Origin: Deltaproteobacteria bacterium HGW-Deltaproteobacteria-15
GTDB taxonomy: Bacteria; Desulfobacterota; DSM-4660; Desulfatiglandales; HGW-15
Assembly (NCBI GenBank): GCA_002840535.1
Contig: PHBH01000022.1
Location: forward strand, 1 to 64,000
Length of the DNA: 64,000 nucleotides
Direction: 5' to 3'
Shown one piece after another: positions 17,458-27,003 of the stretch; the stretch's first letter is position 1; every line of letters starts with the position of its first letter. The notes below the pieces were generated by a model. That model was not told where the DNA came from, searched no databases, and was given only the letters and a program-made list of their open reading frames with translations. The position numbers were made by a program, and so were the translations under genes.

Positions 17458-18489
17458 ATGGGTTCGAATTTCACAAACAAGTCAGATTTTCTGGATGAGG
17501 TGATTATCACCGCGATCTCCGGGAACGGAGGCAGGGGGTGCATCAGCTTCCGGAGGGCAAGGTTTATTCCCAAAGGGGGACCTGACGGCGGAGACGGCGG
17601 AAATGGCGGCAGCGTTGTCATCAAGGCCGCAGCCGGTCTCAATTCACTGGCTCACTTCAGGCACAAGAGGTATTTCAAGGCGCAGAACGGCAGCCCCGGC
17701 AGCGGGCAAAACAGGACCGGTAAAGACGGGAAAGATACGATCATAGAGGTTCCTCCGGGAACACTCGTTTATGACAAGGACACGGGCGAAATGCTCTATG
17801 ATCTTATGGAAGAGGATCAGGAAGTTCTTCTCCTGCCGGGAGGCAAGGGGGGAAGAGGGAACCAGCATTTCGCCACTCCAACCAGAAGAGTGCCACGAAT
17901 TGCTCAGCCCGGGCTTCCGGGCGGGGAGAGGAAACTCCGTCTTTCCCTTAAATACATAGCGGACGTCGGCATCATAGGTTTTCCAAACGCCGGCAAGTCT
18001 ACTCTTTTGTCGAGCCTGACCATGGCCCGACCAAGGATCGACGACTATCCATTCACCACTATTCATCCGCATCTGGGGGTCCTTGATCGTGAAGACGGAA
18101 AACGGATCACCCTGGCCGATATACCAGGGCTGATCGAGGGCGCCGGGCAGGGGAGAGGTCTCGGCCACCGTTTTCTCAAGCACATCGAGCGGACCAGACT
18201 CCTGCTGCATCTTCTGGATATCACCTATGTTCCAGAACAAGACCTGCTCGAAGATTTCCTTGTTTTGCGGCGTGAATTGGAGGAATATGATCCGTCGCTG
18301 CTGAGAAAAGAGCAGATGGTTGCCATTAATAAAATCGACCTCGAGCGGGGAAGAGATGTGGGGCCTCTGATGAAGAGACTTGAGAAGATTGGTTTCGAGG
18401 TCTTTGCGATTTCAGCCGCTACCGGGGAAGGATTGGATATTCTCAAGGAAGCCTTTTTCAGGAGATTTTTTGATGGGAGAAAAGACTAA
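17458..18489 (+). CDS. obgE: Obg family GTPase ObgE/CgtA
   Basis: This essential GTPase works in 50S ribosome assembly and stress signalling. The glycine-rich Obg fold (about residues 10-168) includes RRARFIPKGGPDGGDGGNGG. The G domain has GFPNAGKST (G1), DDYPFTT (switch I), DIPGLIEGA (G3) and NKIDLE (G4). The 343 residues include about 9 extra residues before the usual start (SDFLDEVIITAISG). A purine-rich GGTGGGGGTGA precedes ATG 17458. No C-terminal extension domain is present. It overlaps proB by 17 nt. Confidence 0.96.
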   Translation: MGSNFTNKSDFLDEVIITAISGNGGRGCISFRRARFIPKGGPDGGDGGNGGSVVIKAAAGLNSLAHFRHKRYFKAQNGSPGSGQNRTGKDGKDTIIEVPPGTLVYDKDTGEMLYDLMEEDQEVLLLPGGKGGRGNQHFATPTRRVPRIAQPGLPGGERKLRLSLKYIADVGIIGFPNAGKSTLLSSLTMARPRIDDYPFTTIHPHLGVLDREDGKRITLADIPGLIEGAGQGRGLGHRFLKHIERTRLLLHLLDITYVPEQDLLEDFLVLRRELEEYDPSLLRKEQMVAINKIDLERGRDVGPLMKRLEKIGFEVFAISAATGEGLDILKEAFFRRFFDGRKD

Positions 18490-19657
18490 ATCCCATTTGC
18501 AGCCCAGGAAAGAGATGCTGCGGCACGTACGGCGTGCGGTGGTCAAGGTCGGAAGCGGCGTGCTTACGGGCAAAGACGGGCTCAATAGAAGGGTCATCAA
18601 CAATCTCACACGCGATATCTGTGCTCTTAAAGAAAAAGGGATCGAGATCATCCTGGTCTCCAGCGGCGCTGTTTCTTCCGGGATGAAGAAGACCGGTCTC
18701 AGCAAAAGGCCCGAATCGCTCTCCCAGAAGCAGGCTCTGGCCGCCGTAGGACAGCCCAGTCTGATGATGGCTTACGAAAGGGCTTTTGAACGATGCGGGC
18801 ACAGGGTGGCCCAAATCCTGATCACGCGCGATGACCTGAACAACAGGCGGCGCTATCTCAATGCGAGGAACACGGTCTTCACCCTTCTCTCCTGGAGAAT
18901 CGTACCCATTTTTAACGAAAACGACACCGTGTCCGTCGATGAGATAAAATTCGGCGACAACGACAATCTCAGCGCGATGGTGACAAGCCTCACCGAATCG
19001 CAGCTCCTGGTGAATCTGAGCGATATCGACGGCCTCTTTGACAAGGATCCCAGGACCAACCGTGATGCGAAACTTGTCCGCGTTGTGGAGAGGGCGGGCA
19101 GCGACGTCCTGGGTTTTGCGAGCGCTGCACCCGGTTCTCTGGGCACAGGGGGTATGGGGAGCAAGATCAGGGCAGGACGGAAGGTCTCCCTTGCCGGGAT
19201 CCCGGCCATCATCGCAAACGGGAGGAAGCAAGGCATCCTCAACGGTATCTTTAGAGGCGAAGAGACCGGAACGCTCTTCATGCCCCAGGAGGACGCACTC
19301 TGCCATCGCAAGCACTGGATCGCTTTCACAAAATCGAGCAAGGGCGAAATCGTTGTGGACCAGGGCGCTGAAAAGGCCTTGGTCAAAGGAGGAAAAAGCC
19401 TTCTGCCCTCCGGCATTGTGGGGGTTGTCGGTGGTTTTACGATCGGCGATTCGGTGGTCATATTGAACGAAAACAGAAAGGAAGTAGCCGTAGGAATGGT
19501 AAACTACGCTGCAGCCGACATACGAAAGATTATGGGCTGCAGAAGCTGTGACATAGAAGCCAGATTGGGGTTCAAGCACGACGAGGAGGTCATCCACCGC
19601 GACAACCTTGTACTGACCAATTACAATGGGGAGGATCTATGTCGATTGAGGATATGA
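18473..19657 (+). CDS. proB: Glutamate 5-kinase
   Basis: ProB phosphorylates L-glutamate with ATP, the first step of proline synthesis. The amino-acid kinase domain has [11 protein letters not shown] near the N-terminus, [22 protein letters not shown]-like [14 protein letters not shown], and [18 protein letters not shown]-terminal PUA domain (about 290-390; [20 protein letters not shown]) is present as in E. coli ProB. ATG 18473, with AGGAGATTTTTTG upstream, lies inside the obgE end; a second ATG at 18515 has poorer spacing. About 394 residues. It overlaps proA by 19 nt. Confidence 0.95.
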   Translation: MGEKTKSHLQPRKEMLRHVRRAVVKVGSGVLTGKDGLNRRVINNLTRDICALKEKGIEIILVSSGAVSSGMKKTGLSKRPESLSQKQALAAVGQPSLMMAYERAFERCGHRVAQILITRDDLNNRRRYLNARNTVFTLLSWRIVPIFNENDTVSVDEIKFGDNDNLSAMVTSLTESQLLVNLSDIDGLFDKDPRTNRDAKLVRVVERAGSDVLGFASAAPGSLGTGGMGSKIRAGRKVSLAGIPAIIANGRKQGILNGIFRGEETGTLFMPQEDALCHRKHWIAFTKSSKGEIVVDQGAEKALVKGGKSLLPSGIVGVVGGFTIGDSVVILNENRKEVAVGMVNYAAADIRKIMGCRSCDIEARLGFKHDEEVIHRDNLVLTNYNGEDLCRLRI

Positions 19658-20895
19658 TCAGGCAAATGGCGGTCGATGCAAAGGAGGCCGCGCGGGGGCT
19701 GAGAAGGGTTGAAAGGCCCAAGAAGGATGCTGCCCTCAACCTGATGGCCGCCAGGCTCAAACAAAGGAAAGAGGAGATCAGGAGGGAGAACGCGAAGGAT
19801 GTATCCCTGGCAAGGGATAACGGCCTCAGTGGATCCATGGTTGACCGTCTTACCCTTACGGACAAGGTGATCGACGAGATGTCGGCCGGTCTCCTTGAAG
19901 TAGCCGGACTTCCTGATCCGGTCGGGCAGGTCACAGGCATGTGGAGAAGACCCAACGGGCTCCAGGTGGGCCGGGTACGGATTCCGCTCGGGGTCATTGG
20001 GTTCATTTATGAGTCCCGCCCGAATGTGACAGTGGATGCAGCAGCGCTATGCCTGAAGTCCGGGAATGCCGTTATCCTCAAAGGAGGATCCGAAGCGATC
20101 CACTCCAACTTGATTCTTGCAGAGATCCTTCGAGGCGCGCTGGCCGAGACCGGTCTTCCGGAAAGAGCTGTCCAAGTTGTCCCCACTACAGATCGGGATT
20201 CGGTCACCTCGCTCTTGAAAATGGATGATCTTGTCGATCTCATCATACCCAGGGGAGGGGAAGGTCTGATCCGCTTTGTGGCTGCAAACTCCCGTATCCC
20301 CGTTCTGAAGCACTATAAAGGCGTGTGCCACATCTATGTGGACGAAGAGGCCGACTTGAACCTCGCATCTGAGGTTTGCTTCAACGCAAAGGTCCAGCGG
20401 CCGGGGGTCTGCAATGCTATGGAGACCATGCTTGTCCACGAGTCGATCTCGGAGACTTTCCTCCCGATCATCGGAAAAAGACTGAAGGATGCGGGTGTCG
20501 AGATCCGGGGCTGTCCGAAAACCGTGGCGATAATCCCCGGCGCAAAAATTGCGGAAGAATCGGATTGGCCTGCTGAGTTCCTCGATCTTGTTCTGGCAGT
20601 GAAAATTGTTCAGAATATGGATGAAGCACTTGACCACATCGATCGCTATGGGTCCAACCATACGGAGGCCATTGTTACAAAAAATTATGGACGGGCCAGG
20701 CGGTTCCTTGCAGAGGTGGATTCCTCCGTTGTTCTGGTCAATGCTTCCACGCGGTTCAACGATGGTTATCAACTCGGCCTGGGGGCGGAGATCGGCATCA
20801 GCACTTCCAAGCTGCATGCCTTCGGCCCCATGGGGCTGGAGGAACTGACGACCACGAAGTTTATCGTTTACGGCGACGGCCAGGTAAGGACGTAA
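19639..20895 (+). CDS. proA: Gamma-glutamyl phosphate reductase
   Basis: ProA reduces gamma-glutamyl phosphate to glutamate semialdehyde with NADPH, acting on the product of ProB. The aldehyde-dehydrogenase fold has the catalytic Cys in [34 protein letters not shown] and [18 protein letters not shown] are ProA signatures. Length 418 is standard. ATG 19639 follows GGGGAGGATCT inside the end of proB, so proB and proA are translationally linked. Confidence 0.97.
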   Translation: MSIEDMIRQMAVDAKEAARGLRRVERPKKDAALNLMAARLKQRKEEIRRENAKDVSLARDNGLSGSMVDRLTLTDKVIDEMSAGLLEVAGLPDPVGQVTGMWRRPNGLQVGRVRIPLGVIGFIYESRPNVTVDAAALCLKSGNAVILKGGSEAIHSNLILAEILRGALAETGLPERAVQVVPTTDRDSVTSLLKMDDLVDLIIPRGGEGLIRFVAANSRIPVLKHYKGVCHIYVDEEADLNLASEVCFNAKVQRPGVCNAMETMLVHESISETFLPIIGKRLKDAGVEIRGCPKTVAIIPGAKIAEESDWPAEFLDLVLAVKIVQNMDEALDHIDRYGSNHTEAIVTKNYGRARRFLAEVDSSVVLVNASTRFNDGYQLGLGAEIGISTSKLHAFGPMGLEELTTTKFIVYGDGQVRT

Positions 20896-20913
20896 GGTTA
20901 CAGGGGGAGTTGA

Positions 20914-21073
20914 GACAGGATAACAGGATCAACAGGATGTGAACGTCGAAGGACTTTGGCAGGATTTATTGGACGAAAGAGATGCAGATAGGGCTTCCCC
21001 AAGTCGAAAGACGTGAATGAATATGACGGCGCAAAGATGTCCTTTTACGTCCTGCCAATCCTGTTATCCTGTC
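20914..21073. repeat. Inverted intergenic repeat between proA and nadD
   Basis: GACAGGATAACAGGAT at 20914-20929 has its exact 16-bp complement at 21058-21073. The phrase ACAGGAT recurs in tandem (AACAGGATCAACAGGATG). This is a short-phrase repeat family widespread between genes of environmental bacteria. Its transcript could fold into a 160-nt hairpin; function unknown. No coding frame is seen in the 220-bp gap. Confidence 0.75.
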
Positions 21074-21116
21074 TAAAGAATTCTCTTGGTCCTTTTTACC
21101 GCTATGGGGGAGATGT

Positions 21117-21776
21117 TTGCGAATTGGGATTCTGGGAGGCACCTTCGATCCGATTCATCTGGGCCATCTTCGGTTGGCCGAAGAGGTAGGGGATGATCTC
21201 ATGCTGGAGAGTATTTACCTGATTCCGGCGTTATATCCACCCCACAAGGAAAAGCGAACAGTTACCTCCTTTCCGCATCGGTTCGCCATGACCGGGCTTG
21301 CCGCCTGTGAATCGCCATTATTCAAGGCTTCTGACATGGAAGGACGGCGCGAAGGGCTTTCCTATTCCATAGACACGCTCCGGGAATTCCATCGGATCTT
21401 CGAAAATAATCTCCAGCTATACTTCATCATGGGGTTGGATGCGTTTCTGGAGATAGACACCTGGAGAGAATACCGGCAGCTTTTCAGTTATGCCCACTTC
21501 GTAGTGATCCAAAGGCCCGGGTTGCCCTCAGAAAAGCTCGAGCCGTTTCTTCTCTCTCTGAATGTCGGGTATCGCAAAACAGGGGAAAACGGCCCTTTCC
21601 TGATGACCACCGGATACTCCGTGATTTACAAGAGGGCCACTCTCATGGAGATCTCCTCCACAGACATTAGAAGAAGGGTGGCAGGAGGGAGATCCATACG
21701 ATTCCTTGTACCCGAGGCGGTAAGGTCTTATATAACGGATAAGGGGTTATATGCAGGCGATGAGTCCTCTCGATAA
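21117..21776 (+). CDS. nadD: Nicotinate-nucleotide adenylyltransferase
   Basis: NadD makes deamido-NAD from nicotinate mononucleotide and ATP. RIGILGGTFDPIHLGHLRLA carries the nucleotidyltransferase HxGH motif, and ISSTDIRRRV is the second ATP-binding motif. Length is 219 residues. The start is TTG at 21117 with GGGGGAG close upstream; no ATG lies in frame near the conserved N-terminus. The gene overlaps rsfS by 26 nt, the common nadD-rsfS pairing. Confidence 0.95.
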   Translation: MRIGILGGTFDPIHLGHLRLAEEVGDDLMLESIYLIPALYPPHKEKRTVTSFPHRFAMTGLAACESPLFKASDMEGRREGLSYSIDTLREFHRIFENNLQLYFIMGLDAFLEIDTWREYRQLFSYAHFVVIQRPGLPSEKLEPFLLSLNVGYRKTGENGPFLMTTGYSVIYKRATLMEISSTDIRRRVAGGRSIRFLVPEAVRSYITDKGLYAGDESSR

Positions 21777-22107
21777 AGCTCTCCTGTGCCTAAAGATCAT
21801 TCGGGAGCGGAAGGCAATCGATCCCGTTCTGTTTGATGTGAGGGAGTTCACCTCCATCACCGACTACTTCATCATCACCAGCGGGAGTTCGAATAGACAG
21901 GTCCAGACGATTGCCAAGCATATCGTCCGAAGGATGCGGGAAGAAGGGTTCAAAGTCTATGGAATGGAAGGGGAGCAGCAGGGACATTGGGTGCTTATTG
22001 ATTATAATGACGTGGTGATTCATGTCTTCTATCAGCCTGTCCGCGAGTTCTATGACCTTGAAGGTCTCTGGGTGGAAGCGCCAAGGGTGGAGTTGGAAGA
22101 TTTATGA
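21751..22107 (+). CDS. rsfS: Ribosome silencing factor RsfS
   Basis: RsfS (DUF143/Iojap family) binds L14 and blocks subunit joining when nutrients are scarce. ITDYFIITSGSSNRQVQTIA, GHWVLIDYNDVVIHVF and REFYDLEGLW are the family signatures. Length 118 residues. It begins inside nadD; ATG 21760 is an alternative start. It shares a 4-nt ATGA overlap with the downstream M48 gene. Confidence 0.95.
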   Translation: MQAMSPLDKALLCLKIIRERKAIDPVLFDVREFTSITDYFIITSGSSNRQVQTIAKHIVRRMREEGFKVYGMEGEQQGHWVLIDYNDVVIHVFYQPVREFYDLEGLWVEAPRVELEDL

Positions 22108-23501
22108 TGAGATACGGTAGTGCGCAGCGCAGGATTTTTTTGCTTTCCCTTATGGTCTTTCTTCTTCAACTCGGCATTGTTCGGTCGGCCAATGCCATAT
22201 CCGTGCAGGATGAGACCGTGATGGGGCAGAAATTCGTGGAGAGCATACGGAAGGAGTTCGATCTCCTGGATGATGACTTCGCATCAGACTACCTGAACGA
22301 TTTGGGCCAGTATCTCATCCAGGCTGCCGAGACACGGCCTTTCCCTTTTCAATTTTACCTGATCCAGGACAATAACTTGAATGCCTTCGCAGGACCGGGA
22401 GGGCATGTTTTCATGTTTTCGGGACTCGTCTCTGCCATGGACACCGTCGATGAGCTTGCCGCAGTGTTGTGTCATGAGGCGGCCCATGTTACCGCCAGAC
22501 ACCTGTCGGAAAGGATGGAACAGGCTCAGAAGATCGGCTATGCCACCATGGCGGGCATGCTTGCAAGCATTCTCGTGGGAGGAAAGGCTGGTGGCGCCAT
22601 CGCGAGCGGTACCGTCGCCGCCTCTATCCAAAAGCAATTGGGTTACAGCCGCGAAGATGAACGACAGGCGGATCAGATAGGCTTTCAATATATGTCCCGG
22701 AGCGGCTTTGATCCGGCAGGAATGATTGTAACGCTCACAAACCTTGAGAAAGGTCAGTATCATGGCGCAGACGTAATTCCACCTTATCTTTTGACCCATC
22801 CCGGAGGCGCGGAGAGGATCTCCAATATCCAATCCATGTTGAGCTCATCGACCAAAGGGGGAGAGAAGGACCAGAAAAGGAGGTACCAGGAGCTCTTTCC
22901 TTACTTCAGAACAGTGGTGAGAGCGAGGACGGGCGAGCCCCATGAAGTGGAGGCCCAGTTCCGAAAGGAGCTTGAAAAGGAGCCTGATTCTCCGCTTGCA
23001 CTTTTCGGACTCGGTGTTCTCTGGCAGGAGAGATCTGAGCATGACAAGGCGATCGAGATCTTCCGAAAGGCGCTCAGAAACCGTCCCGATTCCCTCCCGA
23101 TCATGAGAAAGCTGGCAGAATCATACCATCTGAAGGGAATGGACAAGGCGGCGGTCGATATCCTGGAGAAGGTCTTCAGGGCGAACACCCAGGATAAGGC
23201 TTCCCTGTATCTCCTGGCCAGATCGTATCAGAACATGGAGGATCACACCCAGGCCATCCGCATATTCGAGAGATTGCTTCTGCTCAAGCCTGTAAAAGAT
23301 GAGATCTATTATAACCTGGGTGTCAGCTATGGCAGAGAAAACCGTCTCGCCCTGGCCCATTACAATTTCGGAATCTACTTCAAGAGACTGGGGGAGAAAA
23401 GCAAAGCGACATTTCATTTCCAGAAGGCGGAGGGCTTCTCCAGTGGAGACCCCGTGCTGGCTGAGAAAATTCGTGAGGAGGCTAAGCCGCTTCGCAGATG
23501 A
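22104..23501 (+). CDS. Periplasmic M48 family metallopeptidase with TPRs (BepA-like)
   Basis: This is a zinc protease of the type that maintains or degrades stalled outer-membrane proteins. A signal peptide spans about residues 1-31 (LLQLGIVRSANA). The zinc site is HEAAH at 124-128 with a likely third ligand E186 in REDERQADQIGF. NAFAGPGGHVFMFSGLV is typical of BepA/YfgC. Residues about 265-460 are TPRs (ALFGLGVLWQERSEHDKAIE; ASLYLLARSYQNMEDHTQAI). Length 465 is close to E. coli BepA. It overlaps rsfS by 4 nt and is the last gene of this plus-strand run. Confidence 0.9.
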   Translation: MMRYGSAQRRIFLLSLMVFLLQLGIVRSANAISVQDETVMGQKFVESIRKEFDLLDDDFASDYLNDLGQYLIQAAETRPFPFQFYLIQDNNLNAFAGPGGHVFMFSGLVSAMDTVDELAAVLCHEAAHVTARHLSERMEQAQKIGYATMAGMLASILVGGKAGGAIASGTVAASIQKQLGYSREDERQADQIGFQYMSRSGFDPAGMIVTLTNLEKGQYHGADVIPPYLLTHPGGAERISNIQSMLSSSTKGGEKDQKRRYQELFPYFRTVVRARTGEPHEVEAQFRKELEKEPDSPLALFGLGVLWQERSEHDKAIEIFRKALRNRPDSLPIMRKLAESYHLKGMDKAAVDILEKVFRANTQDKASLYLLARSYQNMEDHTQAIRIFERLLLLKPVKDEIYYNLGVSYGRENRLALAHYNFGIYFKRLGEKSKATFHFQKAEGFSSGDPVLAEKIREEAKPLRR

Positions 23502-23530
23502 CGAAAACAGTTAACGGTTAACTCTCAAAA

Positions 23531-25000
23531 TTAGTTGCTCTTCTCCGCTGTTTTCGGTTTGCCTGAGAGAGCCATGATCTTCTGCATGTATCCCCTGGCC
23601 AGTCCGATGAGCATCTCCTCGTCCGCCATCTTCCCCTTGTTCTCAGAAAGGGTTTTATTCGCCCATTCTACGATCCCTGCCAATCCTTCTCCCATGGCTT
23701 GCACCTGCTTCCATTCTTCAGGATTCTTAGCATCCACGAGCTTCCAGACTCCGGACATCCGTTTCAAATGAAAGGCGGAATTCTGGGGCGTTGACTCCTG
23801 GCAATAAGAGGGGTTCTCCATGCACGCCTGTAGCCGCTGCACCACCTGGACCTCCTCTTTCCATCCGAATTCACATGCCATGTAGAAGAACTTGGGCTCA
23901 TCAGGCTTTTGCCTGATCATTTCGGACCACTTTGGGCCAAATACCTCGGCCCATCTTGGATCTGTGCCTGCGATCGGAAAGGCCAGAGCATTTCCCTGAC
24001 GCCGGAATTTGTCTCCCAGAAGTTGTTTTGACTTCTGTTCCAATTCGAGAACTGCCTTTTCCACCTTCTTTCTGGCGGCTTCGAAGCCTTGAACCCTTTG
24101 CCGCAAATCCTCAGGCATGTACCCGAGAAATTCCATTATCTGTCCGTCAAGAGCCGCCTTTTTCAATTGAGGAGGAGGCTGGGAAGCAAGTTCGGGAAAT
24201 TCCTTCCTCGTTCTGTCATGGAACAGCCGGGCAGAATTCTTGAGGTCTTCAGCGGCTGCGGCCTTGTCTCCCTTTGCAAGGTATGCGACAGCTCGATTGT
24301 AAAGGAGATCCGCGTCATTGGGGGCTGCCTGGAGTCCGGAATTGTAGTCGGCAAGAGCCAGGTCCAATTTCCCCATCAGAAAGTGAATATTCCCTCGATT
24401 GCAGTAACCATCGGCCGCGGCTGGCTCCAACCTGATCACCTCTGAAAAATCCTTCAGGGCTTCTTCGAATTTCTTCATTCCGGAAAAAACCAGACCTCTG
24501 TTGTAAAAAGCATCTTTCATGCCTTTGTTGAGTTCGATTGACCTAGAGTAGTCCTGTAAAGCTCTTTGCATGTCTCCCTTGTATTCATAAAGCCAGGCAC
24601 GGTTGAAATAGGCATCCGAGTTTTTCTCGTTGACCTTGATCAGGGCTTCGACTCTTTTCATCTCCAGTTCAAAATCCAGTGTCACAGCATGTCTTATCTG
24701 AACCGGAGGGACCGGTGCTTGCAATTTTTCTACGGGTTTGCCAGGTGGCTGAGGGAGTGCTGCCTGCGGTTTTGCTACGGGTTTATCCGATGGCTGGGAG
24801 ACCGCTGGTCCCGGTTTTTCTACCGGTTTTACGGATGGCTGAGATGCCTGCTTCTGAATGGGGATCTTTATAATCTTCTCGCCGCCCCAGCACAAAGGCA
24901 CAAGTAGAAAAACGGCTATAAAAAGGAAGGCGGCAATAATGAAGGGGGACCTGCAAAGGCAAGTCCTTCCTCCAATATGAACTCCCTTTATGACTTTCAT
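23531..25000 (-). CDS. Exported TPR protein with Pro-rich linker
   Basis: No enzyme family is recognised. From ATG 25000, which has an ideal GGAGGA ribosome-binding site, the 489-residue protein starts with a hydrophobic segment (about residues 17-36; FIIAAFLFIAVFLLVPLCWG), a signal peptide or anchor. A linker with repeated KPVEK/PQPPGKPV units follows (about 47-97), then four or more TPRs (AYFNRAWLYEYKGDMQRALQ; GYCNRGNIHFLMGKLDLALA). The C-terminal half (about 290-489) is a charged helical region without a recognised domain. It is convergent with the M48 gene. A scaffold role in the envelope is inferred. Confidence 0.8.
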   Translation of the reverse strand: MKVIKGVHIGGRTCLCRSPFIIAAFLFIAVFLLVPLCWGGEKIIKIPIQKQASQPSVKPVEKPGPAVSQPSDKPVAKPQAALPQPPGKPVEKLQAPVPPVQIRHAVTLDFELEMKRVEALIKVNEKNSDAYFNRAWLYEYKGDMQRALQDYSRSIELNKGMKDAFYNRGLVFSGMKKFEEALKDFSEVIRLEPAAADGYCNRGNIHFLMGKLDLALADYNSGLQAAPNDADLLYNRAVAYLAKGDKAAAAEDLKNSARLFHDRTRKEFPELASQPPPQLKKAALDGQIMEFLGYMPEDLRQRVQGFEAARKKVEKAVLELEQKSKQLLGDKFRRQGNALAFPIAGTDPRWAEVFGPKWSEMIRQKPDEPKFFYMACEFGWKEEVQVVQRLQACMENPSYCQESTPQNSAFHLKRMSGVWKLVDAKNPEEWKQVQAMGEGLAGIVEWANKTLSENKGKMADEEMLIGLARGYMQKIMALSGKPKTAEKSN

Positions 25001-25154
25001 GATCCTCCTCCAGTTTTTGAGGTTGCGTGGCTCCATCGATCGAATGTACGCAGCCAACCATTACTACAAACTCAATCGTTAATGCAAGCGCTCGCTACAG
25101 AGAGCTTGTCACCTCAATCACCACCTGACTTGCCGACTTACTCGTTCAAAAGGT

Positions 25155-25183
25155 TTGACTTGAAATGCCCGGTGTGGTACGAA
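25155..25183 (+). promoter_or_regulatory. Candidate promoter of etfBA-acd
   Basis: The -35 TTGACT at 25155-25160 (5 of 6) is separated by exactly 17 nt from a weak -10 TACGAA at 25178-25183. Transcription would start near 25190, at the edge of the palindrome at 25192-25209. Confidence 0.5.
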
Positions 25184-25191
25184 ATCAAAAA

Positions 25192-25209
25192 TGAATGACA
25201 ATTCATTCA
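25192..25209. promoter_or_regulatory. Palindromic operator resembling a TetR-family FadR site
   Basis: TGAATGACAATTCATTCA is an 18-bp palindrome with perfect TGAATG/CATTCA half-sites. It matches 17 of 18 positions of the Bacillus FadR (YsiA) consensus TGAATGAMTANTCATTCA as I recall it. It lies at the predicted transcription start of etfBA and 46 bp before etfB, an ideal place for repression relieved by acyl-CoA. No tetR-family gene is present in the window. Confidence 0.65.
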
Positions 25210-25255
25210 GCGCTCCTGAAAGCCGCTAATGACGATCACTGAAGGAGGGAAGGCT

Positions 25256-26035
25256 ATGGACATCGTTGTTTGTGTCAAAAGGGTTCCCATGACACAGGAG
25301 GTTGATCTCGAGATCGACGCACAGCGCAGGGATGTGCGAAAGGACGTACTGGCTTACGTGATCAACGAGTGGGACAATTATGCTATTGAAGAGGCGATTC
25401 TTCTTAAAGAAAAACACGGAGGAACTGTTACGGCAGTCACCGTAGGTGCCGAAGATGATGAGGAGGTCCTCAGGAGGTGTCTGGCCATGGGGGCCGATAA
25501 GGCGCTCAGGATCGATCCGGGGGATATGACGCTCGATCCCTTTGTTGTATCCAAAGTCCTGGCAGGCGCTATCAAGGGCCTGCCGCTCGATCTTGTCCTC
25601 ACCGGTGTACAGGCGGATGATCTCAATGAGGGCGCTGTTGGTGTCATGTTGGCAGAGCAGCTTTCTCTCCCCCATTGCTCAGTGGTGACGCGGGTGGAGC
25701 CTTCAGAGGGAGCGTTGACTGTCAGGGTGGAGCTCGAAGGCGGTACTGATGAGGTTTCCAAGATCAGACTCCCCGCCCTTCTGGCTATCCAGACAGGCAT
25801 CAACGTCCCGAGGTATGTGTCCATTATGGGAATAAGAAAGGCGGCCAAGAAGGAACTGAATGTCGTGAAGGCGGAGGACCTTGGCCTCACTCAGGACGAT
25901 CTTTCCCCAAGAACCATTATAGAAGAATTGTTCCCGCCCCCGGAGACCGCCGGGGCCCAGCTTATCGAAGGCGATCCGGCTACGGTTGCGGAGGAGATTC
26001 TCAAGATCATCAAGGAAAAGGGGGTGAGCTTATAA
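25256..26035 (+). CDS. etfB: Electron transfer flavoprotein beta subunit
   Basis: EtfB with EtfA accepts electrons from acyl-CoA dehydrogenases and passes them toward the quinone pool. MDIVVCVKRVP, INEWDNYAIEEA, LVLTGVQADDLNEGAVG and LPALLAIQTGINVPRYVS are family signatures. Length 259 is standard. ATG 25256 follows GGAGGGAAGGCT; an upstream in-frame ATG at 25229 lacks a ribosome-binding site. Its stop overlaps the etfA start by one base. Confidence 0.95.
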   Translation: MDIVVCVKRVPMTQEVDLEIDAQRRDVRKDVLAYVINEWDNYAIEEAILLKEKHGGTVTAVTVGAEDDEEVLRRCLAMGADKALRIDPGDMTLDPFVVSKVLAGAIKGLPLDLVLTGVQADDLNEGAVGVMLAEQLSLPHCSVVTRVEPSEGALTVRVELEGGTDEVSKIRLPALLAIQTGINVPRYVSIMGIRKAAKKELNVVKAEDLGLTQDDLSPRTIIEELFPPPETAGAQLIEGDPATVAEEILKIIKEKGVSL

Positions 26036-27003
26036 TGGCCGACATATTTGTGATTGTGGAGCATAGGCAGGGAGAAGCAAGGGAAATCTCCTTCCAGGCA
26101 TTGTGGAAAGCGAATGATCTTTCCAAGAAAATGAACGCCCCCGTAACAGCAATCGTCATGGGGGGGAAAGAGGAGCCTTTTGTGCCCGAGATCGCCTCCC
26201 GGGCAGACAAGGTCATAGTGATCGAGAACGAGAGCCTGCGGAATTTCACACCGGACCTTTATCTCGGAATTCTGCAGTCGCTGATCCAGGAAAACCGTCC
26301 TTTCATTACCCTTGTGGGCCATACTCCTTGGGGCATGGACCTGGGGCCTTCTCTCTCGGTTCGCACGGGGTATCCTGTCGCCACCGATTGTGTCGATGTT
26401 CTCATTGAGAATGATCGGCCGAAAGTTGTCCGACAAGTTTACTCGGGAAAGCTTTTTCAGAAGATGTCCTTTAAGGAGTCAGAAGGATATCTGATCACGT
26501 TGCGGGCAGGTGCGTTTCCATCCGACCGGGCCGGACAATATAAAGGAGAAGTGATCAGGAAGGATGTCCCTGCAGGACTTCCGGAGGTCCGAAGGCAGTT
26601 TGTAGCCTTTGAGGAATCATCCGCAGGCGCAATAGACATCACTCAGGCGGATCTCCTGGTATCGGTAGGAAGGGGAATCTGCGAGCAGGAGAATGTGGCC
26701 CTGGTTCAGGAACTGGCCGATCTCATGGGAGGGGTTCTCTCCTGTTCAAGGCCTGTGGTGGATAAGAACTGGCTCCCCAAATTCCACCAGGTGGGCACTT
26801 CGGGAAAATCGGTAAAACCGAAAGTCTATTTCGCCCTGGGGATCAGCGGTGCGTTTCAGCATGTAGCCGGAATCACCGGAGCGGGAACTATCATTGCTGT
26901 GAACAAGGATAAAAAGGCGCCGATTTTCAGAGTGGCCCATTACGGCGTTGTGGATGATCTGTTCAAAGTCGTGGAAGCGTTGAAGGGGAAACTCAAGAAA
27001 TGA
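26035..27003 (+). CDS. etfA: Electron transfer flavoprotein alpha subunit
   Basis: The alpha subunit carries the FAD-binding C-terminal domain. RGICEQENVALVQELADLMG, VGTSGKSVKPKVYFALGISG and AFQHVAGITGAGTIIAVNKD are the conserved FAD-binding stretch. Length 322 is normal. No N-terminal ferredoxin insertion is present. Translationally coupled to etfB. The acyl-CoA dehydrogenase follows after a 299-bp repeat-rich gap. Confidence 0.96.
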   Translation: MADIFVIVEHRQGEAREISFQALWKANDLSKKMNAPVTAIVMGGKEEPFVPEIASRADKVIVIENESLRNFTPDLYLGILQSLIQENRPFITLVGHTPWGMDLGPSLSVRTGYPVATDCVDVLIENDRPKVVRQVYSGKLFQKMSFKESEGYLITLRAGAFPSDRAGQYKGEVIRKDVPAGLPEVRRQFVAFEESSAGAIDITQADLLVSVGRGICEQENVALVQELADLMGGVLSCSRPVVDKNWLPKFHQVGTSGKSVKPKVYFALGISGAFQHVAGITGAGTIIAVNKDKKAPIFRVAHYGVVDDLFKVVEALKGKLKK

